A stretch of DNA of 21,336 nt, taken from positions 1 through 21,336 of the forward strand of contig JAAXQI010000256.1 in NCBI GenBank assembly GCA_012974315.1, given 5' to 3'. This stretch comes from Desulfobacterales bacterium. Its GTDB lineage: Bacteria; Desulfobacterota; Desulfobulbia; Desulfobulbales; BM004. Every line of letters starts with the position of its first letter. Position 1 is the first letter of the stretch. The notes beneath the pieces are model-generated. The model ran no database searches. It worked only from the letters and a program-made list of their open reading frames with translations, and was not told where the DNA came from. Both the position numbers and the translations under genes were made by a program. This document shows positions 14,741 to 20,609 of this stretch, in pieces.

Positions 14741-15315
14741 ATGAAAATAAAGATAATTGATATTTTCTCTCTCTGTGTTTCGATTGCCATCTGCCTGGCC
14801 AGTACAAGTGTTTTGGCCGAACAGTTGATGATACCCGGCACCGGTGCCAGCGAAGTCATTCTGCGGGAATTGGCTGCTGCCTTTAATGCTGAAAATCCCG
14901 GATCTGAAGTTATTGTTCCACCAAGTGTTGGTTCGGGAGGGGGGAAGATTCTTGTCATGGATGACGAAGAAATTATACGTGAAGTAGCAGGTGAAATGTT
15001 AACTTAAATAGGTTTCGAGGTTGATTTTGCCCTCCATGGTGAAGAGGCTCTTGAAAAATACAGCAACGCGCAACGGAATGGAAAACCATTTGATGTGGTA
15101 ATAATGGATCTGACAGTGCCGGAGGCATGGGTGGTGGCGAAGCGATAAAAAAATTATTGGAACTGGACCCTGAGGCAAAAGCTATTGTTTCAAGCGGCTA
15201 TTCAAATGACCCGATTATGGCTAATTTCAAGGAGTATGGTTTTAAGGCTATGGTGAGTAAACCCTTTCATTTTGAAGAAATGCAAAAAATCCTGGAAAGT
15301 ACCCTGCAGTCTTAA
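14741..15315 (+). pseudogene. Decayed hybrid sensor histidine kinase: sensor start fused to receiver end
   Basis: ATG 14741 follows a Shine-Dalgarno (GGAGTAAGG). A signal peptide (MKIKIIDIFSLCV... to about VLAEQ) leads into the start of a PstS-like periplasmic binding domain (MIPGTGASEVILRELAAAFN, then VPPSVGSGGG). It is joined directly at about 14930-14945 to a response-regulator receiver start KILVMDDEEIIREV. The rest of the sensor, any HAMP/PAS region and the whole HisKA/HATPase core are missing. An in-frame TAA at 15005 follows, then receiver sequence resumes (IGFEVDFALHGEEALEKY, IMDLTVP with the phospho-Asp). One G is missing near 15119-15124, shifting the frame to GGGEAIKKLLELDP and SKPFHFEEM, ending at 15313-15315. 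Parent: membrane hybrid kinase with a phosphate-binding-like sensor. Not functional as such. Confidence 0.88.
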
Positions 15316-15397
15316 TCAAATAAATTGGTGCTGGAAAGATGTGTCCGGCTGTTGACAATGAAATGAATAAGTGGATTGAAAAAGAGGAGAGGTCGAT

Positions 15398-15739
15398 ATG
15401 TCAGAGACGATTTTCAGTAAAATCATCAACAAGGAAATTCCTTCAGATGTTGTTTATGAAGATGATTTAAGCTTTGCATTCAGGGACATCAACCCACAAG
15501 CCCCGGTCCATATTCTTATTATTCCCAAAAAACCGATACCGCAATTAACCGATGCTGCAATTTCTGATCAGGAGCTTTTAGGGCATCTGATGCTTGTAGC
15601 CAATAAGGTTGCGGAGATGGAAGGGGTCGTCGATGCTTTCCGTTTGGTGCTTAACAACGGAGCCGGTGCCGGTCAGGAAGTCATGCATATGCATTTCCAC
15701 CTTCTTGCTGGACGTTCTTTTACCTGGCCTCCAGGATGA
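15398..15739 (+). CDS. HIT-family nucleotide hydrolase/transferase (HINT type), 113 aa
   Basis: A purine-rich Shine-Dalgarno (GAGGAGAGG) precedes ATG 15398. The protein begins MSETIFSKIINKEIPSDVVY, the standard HINT opening, contains the nucleotide-binding block PVHILIIPKKPI and ends with the histidine triad HMHFHLL (His97, 99, 101) and the SFTWPPG C-terminus typical of bacterial HinT. Length is normal. HinT proteins are cytosolic dimers that hydrolyse purine nucleoside phosphoramidates and acyl-AMPs. The triad's first position context is VMHMHFH instead of the usual VFHLHLH, a mild change that keeps the three histidines. It stands alone between a pseudogene and a repeat element. Confidence 0.95.
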   Translation: MSETIFSKIINKEIPSDVVYEDDLSFAFRDINPQAPVHILIIPKKPIPQLTDAAISDQELLGHLMLVANKVAEMEGVVDAFRLVLNNGAGAGQEVMHMHFHLLAGRSFTWPPG

Positions 15740-15749
15740 ACAGATTTTA

Positions 15750-15890
15750 AAGGTGAAAGGTGAAGTACAAGGGGGAAACGGCTCACGGTTCGAGGGACAA
15801 GGTACGAGGAAAAAATGATAAAATTTATACCGCATATCTCACACCGTACACCTCGTACCGTATACCGCACACCTCACACCTCACACCGCG
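15750..15890. repeat. Intergenic repeat element with complementary arms and heptamer repeats
   Basis: The left arm has two AAGGTGA heptamers (15750-15763) and GGTACGAGG (15801-15809). The right arm has its perfect complement CCTCGTACC (15851-15859) and CACACCT repeated almost three times (15868-15887). The arms are purine-rich and pyrimidine-rich and can fold into a long imperfect hairpin. It sits between the convergent HIT and PilZ-like genes and carries no open frame. Confidence 0.7.
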
Positions 15891-15891
15891 T

Positions 15892-16392
15892 TTATGATGG
15901 AATACTCTCTTCAGCTTTAATAGCCATTGCATGTTGAGTGAGGGTGTCATTGATGAGGCAGATAGCATCTTCCCCAGCCCCAATGAAGCGGATACCCAGA
16001 CCCTGTTTCACCACTTTTTCAATCGGCAGGTGCAAATTGGACCAGGTGACTTCAGCTCTCACCTGCAGGGGAGGCCGGTCCGGCAGATGAATGGTGAGTT
16101 GAAATTTCTCACCGATGGGCAGTTTCATGGTACTTGCTATAAAACCACTGCCATGGGTGATACTGGCGATGCTGACCTCTGCAGTTTTCCCCGATGATGT
16201 TTCAATGGTTGCAGGCCAATTTGGTTCCACTCTATGGGGAAGAGAGAGCTCCTCTGGATCCATGAGTTCTCTTTCAGGGTTAACAGGTATAATTCTATCG
16301 TCCTTTTTGGGCCTGAAGAAATAGGCTGTAAGAAAAATAAGAAAAAAGGCGACAGTAAAAATAACCATTGTCATGAACCAAGCCATTTGCAT
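15892..16392 (-). CDS. Membrane-anchored degenerate PilZ-like protein, 166 aa
   Basis: One N-terminal TM helix (about residues 4-26) is followed by a short basic linker and a beta-rich cytoplasmic domain (about 52-160): HRVEPNWPATIETSSGKTAE, GSGFIASTMKLPIGEKFQLT, VRAEVTWSNLHLPIEKVVKQ, GLGIRFIGAGEDAI. The order, including the (V/W)-(V/T)-W and GLGI(R/K)F elements, fits a PilZ barrel. However, RxxxR is missing (only HRVEP is present) and so is (D/N)xSxxG, so c-di-GMP binding is unlikely. It may be a degenerate PilZ (YcgR-N/PilZN-like) scaffold. The start at 16392 has a weak Shine-Dalgarno; ATG two codons downstream is equally possible. Confidence 0.6.
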   Translation of the reverse strand: MQMAWFMTMVIFTVAFFLIFLTAYFFRPKKDDRIIPVNPERELMDPEELSLPHRVEPNWPATIETSSGKTAEVSIASITHGSGFIASTMKLPIGEKFQLTIHLPDRPPLQVRAEVTWSNLHLPIEKVVKQGLGIRFIGAGEDAICLINDTLTQHAMAIKAEESIPS

Positions 16393-16491
16393 AAGCTATA
16401 TACCACGGTAAATTTTTAAATATCCGTACCAAAATACCTACTGAAGTATAATAATCATAGTGAAGCTGTTTGGTAAGTATTTTAGTTTGTC

Positions 16492-16516
16492 GGGGACAGA
16501 TTTCAAATCAGTCCCC
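16492..16516. repeat. REP-like palindrome upstream of the peroxiredoxin gene
   Basis: 25-nt near-perfect palindrome: GGGGAC / GTCCCC outer stem and GATTT / AAATC inner stem, separated by one A-A mismatch, with a single-base centre. Its core matches the imperfect copy at 2846-2879. It ends 42 nt before the peroxiredoxin start, so it might also act on transcription there. Confidence 0.6.
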
Positions 16517-16558
16517 AGATAAGATCAGGAAAAAGATAATTAAATTGGGAGAAACAGT

Positions 16559-17212
16559 ATGGGCTTAAAAGAACAACTCAATGACTTGAAACAACAGCTG
16601 GGTCGGGAAGTTCCCCATGAGATTCTGGTAGAGATTGGACAGTTTGTGCAGGGGCTGGCTCAGTCAGGTATTGAAAAAACAAGCTGCCAGGCCGGTGACA
16701 AAATGCCTTCCTTTATTTTGCCCAATGTTGCAGGGCAGATGGTGTCATCCGAAGCAATATTAGCTAAAGGGCCCATGGTCTTGAGCTTTTACCGCGGCAT
16801 CTGGTGACCGTTCTGTAATCTTGAGCTGCGGTCATTGCAGCGATCATTGCCGGAAATTAAATCCCTGGGTGCGGAACTGGTAACCATTTCGCCTCAACTG
16901 CCAGATAATTCCCTGTCCACAGCCGAAAAGCTTGCCCTGGATTTTGAGGTATTAAGCGATGCCGGCAACAAGGTAGCAAGAGATTTTGGATTGGTCTTCA
17001 AGCTTACAGAGAAAATGCAGGAAATTTACAAGAATTTCGGCATTGATCTGGTGTTAGCAAACGGCGATCAAAGTTATGAGCTTCCTATTCCTGCAACCTA
17101 TGTGATTGCTCAGGACTCCATAATTCAGCTTGCCTCTGCTGATGCAGATTATACCAATCGTCTTGATCCGGAAATTATAATTGCAGAACTCCATAAACTT
17201 AAGTCCGTGTAA
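16559..17212 (+). CDS. Peroxiredoxin-like (AhpC/TSA) selenoprotein, in-frame TGA = Sec83, 217 aa
   Basis: ATG 16559 follows GGGAGA. The frame runs through TGA 16805-16807 and continues without a break to TAA at 17210-17212. Before the TGA: GDKMPSFILPNVAGQMVSSE and VLSFYRGIW. After it: PFCNLELRSLQRSLPEIKSL, VTISPQLPDNSLSTAEKLAL, KVARDFGLVF and ELPIPATYVI. This is the complete peroxiredoxin-like family whose active site is normally F-Y-R-G-x-W-C-P-(F/Y)-C. The TGA replaces exactly the first, attacking cysteine, giving W-U-P-F-C (U83, C86). A TGACCG/CGGTCA hairpin begins at the codon. Likely role: cytosolic reduction of peroxides or disulfides. SelA/B/C/D genes are not in this window. A plain nonsense mutation is the alternative, but the conserved downstream frame argues against it. 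Confidence 0.85.
16805..16834 (+). promoter_or_regulatory. Candidate bacterial SECIS hairpin
   Basis: TGACCG (16805-16810, starting with the UGA itself) pairs perfectly with CGGTCA (16829-16834). Inside, TTC (16811-16813) can pair with GAG (16823-16825), leaving a 9-nt loop and a 3-nt bulge. Three flanking wobble pairs extend the base. Position and size fit a bacterial SECIS, which starts at or just after the UGA. The apical part is weak and needs a structure search. Confidence 0.5.
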
Positions 17213-17311
17213 AAACTTTTACAACCTTTTGGGGAATGCGGCTGAACAGTGGTTGCAGGTTATTGCATGAGAAGATTTTTTTAGACAAAAGTTGATGTGT
17301 TGGAGGTGGGC

Positions 17312-17815
17312 ATGAAGGTGCGTTTCGGCGAGATTCCTGAGCAGGGACTGCATTATGATATACATGATGAATCATGGTTTCCTGACCGTGATCTGCATCG
17401 TATGGGTCCGGTTCGAAGTGTGATTGTCTTGAAACGTAATGGTGATGACCGGGTTTTGCTGGAAGGGGAGATACATACAATACTTGCCTATGATTGCGAC
17501 CGGTGCACCGAAAATTTCAGCATGGAACTTGACCTCAGTTTTACGGTGAATCTTGAGTATGCACCCGGCAATATACCGGAGCCTGCGGAACATGAATGCA
17601 GTCTGTCAGAAATGGATGTGATGTACCTGAAGGAGCCGATAATCGATGTATTTGAAATATTGAACCAGCAGATATTTCTTATGATTTCTGAAAAACATCT
17701 ATGTTCAGAGTCTTGCAAAGGGATGTGTCTCCAGTGCGGCGTGAATCTGAACCTGGAGACCTGTGATTGTAAGAAGGAATCAAAGCCGTCACCATTTGCT
17801 ATTCTGAAAAGATAA
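17312..17815 (+). CDS. yceD: YceD / DUF177 protein, 167 aa
   Basis: The ATG 17312 is used because GGAGG lies 5 nt before it; an in-frame GTG at 17297 is too far upstream. The protein has the YceD layout: an N-terminal beta domain, LEGEIHTILAYDCDRCTENF (first C-x2-C pair), an acidic middle, then EPIIDVFEILNQQIFLMI and a C-terminal cysteine-rich end CSESCKGMCLQCGVNLN..CDC, ending PFAILKR. Members are linked to 23S rRNA accumulation and ribosome biogenesis, and are normally followed by rpmF (L32). The cysteines likely bind a metal. Here no rpmF follows: the stop overlaps by one base (TAATG) the start of a decayed TPR gene. Confidence 0.9.
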   Translation: MKVRFGEIPEQGLHYDIHDESWFPDRDLHRMGPVRSVIVLKRNGDDRVLLEGEIHTILAYDCDRCTENFSMELDLSFTVNLEYAPGNIPEPAEHECSLSEMDVMYLKEPIIDVFEILNQQIFLMISEKHLCSESCKGMCLQCGVNLNLETCDCKKESKPSPFAILKR

Positions 17816-18312
17816 TGGAAAGGAAGAAACAAATCCCCCAATTTCACCCTAAAAGGTTTCTGTCATTCGAAGTTGTTTGCTAGTGGTGGTTGCCGTTGCA
17901 GTCTATTTCGGGACTCTTGACCACACTTTCCATTTTGATGACAAGCAGAATGTCTGGAACAATTCGAACATACAGATATCTAACTTTTCCTTTAATGAGC
18001 AGATAAAAGCAGGATTTGAAGGGAATCTTAATCAGCGACCGATGGCAAATATTTCTTTTGCTCTGAATTATTAAATAAAGCCCTCAACGAATTCTCCTTT
18101 GATGCAGAAACCCATTTTTTTCTTGGGTACTGTTATGCCAGGATTTGGCGTTTACCGGAGGCAATCTATCATCTTTCTACAGCATTACAGTTTTCAGAGC
18201 ACCATAGTGCCGACCTTGTCATGCAGGCAAACGTACCCAATATCAGGATATCTCTGGTAAAAGCAAAGCAATTGCTGAAGGCAAAGCAGGAACGCGAAGT
18301 TTTATTGAAGAA
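17815..18312 (+). pseudogene. Collapsed TPR membrane protein gene (TMTC/glycosyltransferase-like)
   Basis: ATG 17815 overlaps the yceD stop. A basic start MERKKQIPQFHPKRFLSFEV is followed near 17860-17878 by a frameshift into LLVVVAVAVYFGTLDHTFHF, then DDKQNVWNNSNIQISNFSF and NQRPMANISFALNY, the first TM and luminal loop of multi-TM TPR proteins of the TMTC type (F-x-(F/W)-DD and RP-(L/M)-x-N-(I/L)-S-F-A-(L)-N-Y landmarks). A stop comes at 18072. From about 18078 another frame gives a TPR end: ALNEFSFDAETHFFLGYCYA, IWRLPEAIYHLSTALQFSEH. The central several hundred residues (remaining TM helices, most TPRs) are missing. The 3' end runs antisense into the truncated DUF6498 gene at about 18312. 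Confidence 0.75.
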
Positions 18313-18915
18313 CAGGAGCATGACAAAAATACCACCTCCCAGTATGGCAAGATGCATGACGAATATCCTCTGATACGGCTGCTGCATCAGTTTTGACAAG
18401 GTACTTGTTTCATACTCTTTGCCAAGAATATAATTTTCTATAAAAGAAACGCCATGACTTATAAATAAGCCGATAACCGCCCAGATCATCTCAGGAGGTT
18501 TGTTTGCCCAGATTTTGGCAATTACAGAAAAAAGAAGTTGAATAAATATAAGGGGCCCCCACCATTCATTGGTATTGGCAAGTGGAGATGATCCGGTGCT
18601 GATCTTAAACAAATGGGTGAGAAAAACACCGTGGATTGCGCAGAATCCTCCATAATGAATACAGAAAAAAGGTATGAGAAAGAGCTTTTCTGTATTTTTG
18701 CCGGCCTGGGATATTTTCAGGGTCGCCATTTTGAGAATATTATAGAAGCCGGCGATGAGGTTTTCTATCCAGTAGAGCAGAACAATAAATGTGACATCCC
18801 AGCCAAAAAAGAAAACTCCGGCTAAAGGAATAAGGTTTGCCCCGATAAGGGTTGAAAGTGAGAAGCTATCTTTTTCTTTTTGTGGCACCATAATTTGCCT
18901 GTCATCCTGAGTCAT
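18169..18915 (-). CDS. DUF6498 membrane protein with foreign C-terminal tail
   Basis: The start at 18915 follows GGGACTGG and lies 12 nt after the AEC transporter stop. Residues 1 to about 201 are a DUF6498-type multi-TM protein: LIGANLIPLAGVFFFGWDV, VLLYWIENLIAGFYNILKM, IPFFCIHYGGFCAIHGVFL, ISHGVSFIENYILGKEY, PYQRIFVMHLAILGGGIFVM. The family normally continues with a final TM (about 25 residues of the G-S-P-x-W-A-L type) and a short cytosolic end. Here, after about 18313, the frame instead reads FFNKTSRSCFAFSNCFAFTR and onward, the antisense of the TPR remnant, so the last helix is lost. Function of the family is unknown. The gene may be non-functional. Confidence 0.75.
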   Translation of the reverse strand: MTQDDRQIMVPQKEKDSFSLSTLIGANLIPLAGVFFFGWDVTFIVLLYWIENLIAGFYNILKMATLKISQAGKNTEKLFLIPFFCIHYGGFCAIHGVFLTHLFKISTGSSPLANTNEWWGPLIFIQLLFSVIAKIWANKPPEMIWAVIGLFISHGVSFIENYILGKEYETSTLSKLMQQPYQRIFVMHLAILGGGIFVMLLFFNKTSRSCFAFSNCFAFTRDILILGTFACMTRSALWCSENCNAVER

Positions 18916-18927
18916 CCAGTCCCATTA

Positions 18928-19848
18928 TTATGTTACAAGGGCAATGATAACCGGCAGGCTGATCATTGATACCCCAGTTTGAACCGCGATGATGGAAGAC
19001 ATGAGTTTGGTATCACCGCCAAGCTGTTTTGCCAGGACATAGGATAAGGGTGATCCGGGCAGCGCTGCAAAAAGCACAGCTATAGCAGTTGACAGGTTGT
19101 CAACGCCGAGAAGCGTGCAGGTAAGCCACATAAGAAGAGGTAAAAGTATCAGCTTCAACAGACAGGCGTAGACAATTTCCAAACCTGTTTTCTTAATGGA
19201 ACTAAAATCCAAAGAACCACCGACTGCAAGCAAACCCAGGGGCAGCGAGCCCCGGCCAAGGATGGTTGTCATATTTTCAACTATGGCAGGGAGTTGCCAG
19301 CCAAGAAGATTTACCAGCATTCCTGCAAGACAGGCAATTATCAGGGGGTTTTTTATGACGGTTGTAAAAATCCAGTACCAGCCACCTTTCTGCCCACCGT
19401 ACCGAACCAGTACCATCACAGAGAGAACATTCACCAGTGGAATAAGGACGGTGATGAGAACAGCTGCCAGGTACAACCCCTCATCCCCGAAAAGGGAAAA
19501 TGCGGCGGCAAGTCCTATGTATGAGGTAAAGCGGATTGAACCTTGAAAAATAGAGGTAAACGAAGCATCTTTTTTTGTAAGTCTGGGACGAAGGAGAAGA
19601 AGGAGTCCACTCATGACAAACATGGTGGCAAGGATTGCCCAGACCATTGAGGCAACGGAGAAAAACTCCCAGGAGGCCCCGGCACTACTGGAAAACAAAA
19701 GGGCCGGGAAAAGAATATAGTATACTATCTGTTCAGCACCAGGCCAGAAGTTGTCACCCGGGAATTTGCTTTTTTTGAGTCCATATCCGCAAATGATTAT
19801 GAGAAAAACAGGGAGAAGGGAAGCCAGGACTGAAGGGGTGCCCACCAT
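18928..19848 (-). CDS. AEC-family (auxin efflux carrier-like) transporter, 306 aa
   Basis: About ten TM segments in two inverted halves. Landmarks: LLPVFLIIICGYGLKKSKF at the start, FPALLFSSS, then the second half LGRGSLPLGLLAVGGSLDFS with GS/GG motifs and ALPGSPLSYVLAKQLGGD (the conserved P-(G/S)-S-x-x-Y-x-(L/M)-A-x-x-(F/L)-G-G block of the PIN/MdcF/AEC family). Inner-membrane carrier; bacterial members move malonate, malate or other organic anions. Its ATG overlaps the sdhB stop by one base (TAATG), so translation is coupled to succinate dehydrogenase/fumarate reductase. Context suggests a dicarboxylate substrate such as succinate, malate or fumarate; this is inference. Confidence 0.9.
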   Translation of the reverse strand: MVGTPSVLASLLPVFLIIICGYGLKKSKFPGDNFWPGAEQIVYYILFPALLFSSSAGASWEFFSVASMVWAILATMFVMSGLLLLLRPRLTKKDASFTSIFQGSIRFTSYIGLAAAFSLFGDEGLYLAAVLITVLIPLVNVLSVMVLVRYGGQKGGWYWIFTTVIKNPLIIACLAGMLVNLLGWQLPAIVENMTTILGRGSLPLGLLAVGGSLDFSSIKKTGLEIVYACLLKLILLPLLMWLTCTLLGVDNLSTAIAVLFAALPGSPLSYVLAKQLGGDTKLMSSIIAVQTGVSMISLPVIIALVT

Positions 19849-20609
19849 TAATCCTCATCAGAGAAAATGGCAGCCTTGAGGAATTCCCTGTTTAACCGGG
19901 CAATGTTGCGTATCGAGATACCCTTGGGGCAGGCTGCTTCGCATTCACGTTCATTGGAGCAGTTGCCAAAGCCCAACTCATCCATTTTCCTCACCATATC
20001 GAGGGCTCTTCTTGATCGTTCGGGCTGCCCCTGGGGCAGAAGGGCAAGGTGTGATACTTTTGCTGCAACAAAGAGCATTGCCGAGGCATTGGGGCAGGCA
20101 GCCACACAGGCACCGCAGCCGATACATGCAGCAGCATCCATGGCTTCTTCGGCATTTTTCTGAGGAATGGGGATGCCATTGGCATCAGGTGCACCACCGG
20201 TGTTGACAGAGACAAATCCTCCGGCAGTTATTATTTTATCCAGTGGACTTCTATCAACAACGAGGTCCTTTTCTATTTTATAGGCTTTGGCCCGAAAGGG
20301 TTCAATTACCAAAGTGTCACCATCCTTAAAGTGACGCATATGAAGCTGGCAGAGGGTGGTTTCCTTTTCAGGTCCGTGGGGGTGGCCGTTCACGACGGCC
20401 CCACACATACCGCAGATGCCCTCACGGCAGTCATGGTCAAAGGCTACGGGTTCTTCGCCTTCCCTGGTCAGCCGTTCATTGAGGACATCAAGCATCTCCA
20501 GAAATGACATGTCCGTGGATATTGGTCCACTTGCGTAAGTTTGAAGCTTGCCTGGCGTCTCAGGTCCTTTCTGCCGCCAGATCTTAAGGGTTAGTTGTAT
20601 CTCGCTCAC
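19848..20609 (-). CDS. sdhB: Succinate dehydrogenase / fumarate reductase iron-sulfur subunit, 253 aa
   Basis: A GTG start at 20609 overlaps the sdhA stop (GTGA, 4 nt) with AGGAG upstream. All cluster ligands are present: [2Fe-2S] CREGICGMCG (Cys61, 66, 69) plus Cys87; [4Fe-4S] CIGCGACVAAC (162, 165, 168, 172) and Cys227; and [3Fe-4S]-type CSNERECEAACPKGI (217, 223, 227 region). The protein transfers electrons between the flavoprotein SdhA and a membrane cytochrome b subunit, which should lie upstream of sdhA outside the window. The sequence is of the Bacteroidetes/Desulfobacterota-type enzyme that works in the citric acid cycle and can run as fumarate reductase. Followed immediately by the AEC transporter. 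Confidence 0.96.
   Translation of the reverse strand: MSEIQLTLKIWRQKGPETPGKLQTYASGPISTDMSFLEMLDVLNERLTREGEEPVAFDHDCREGICGMCGAVVNGHPHGPEKETTLCQLHMRHFKDGDTLVIEPFRAKAYKIEKDLVVDRSPLDKIITAGGFVSVNTGGAPDANGIPIPQKNAEEAMDAAACIGCGACVAACPNASAMLFVAAKVSHLALLPQGQPERSRRALDMVRKMDELGFGNCSNERECEAACPKGISIRNIARLNREFLKAAIFSDED

Noticed and set aside
15005..15007. Second recoded stop, like the selenoprotein
   Set aside because: It is TAA, not TGA, and the gene also has a frameshift and a missing kinase core, so decay is the better explanation.
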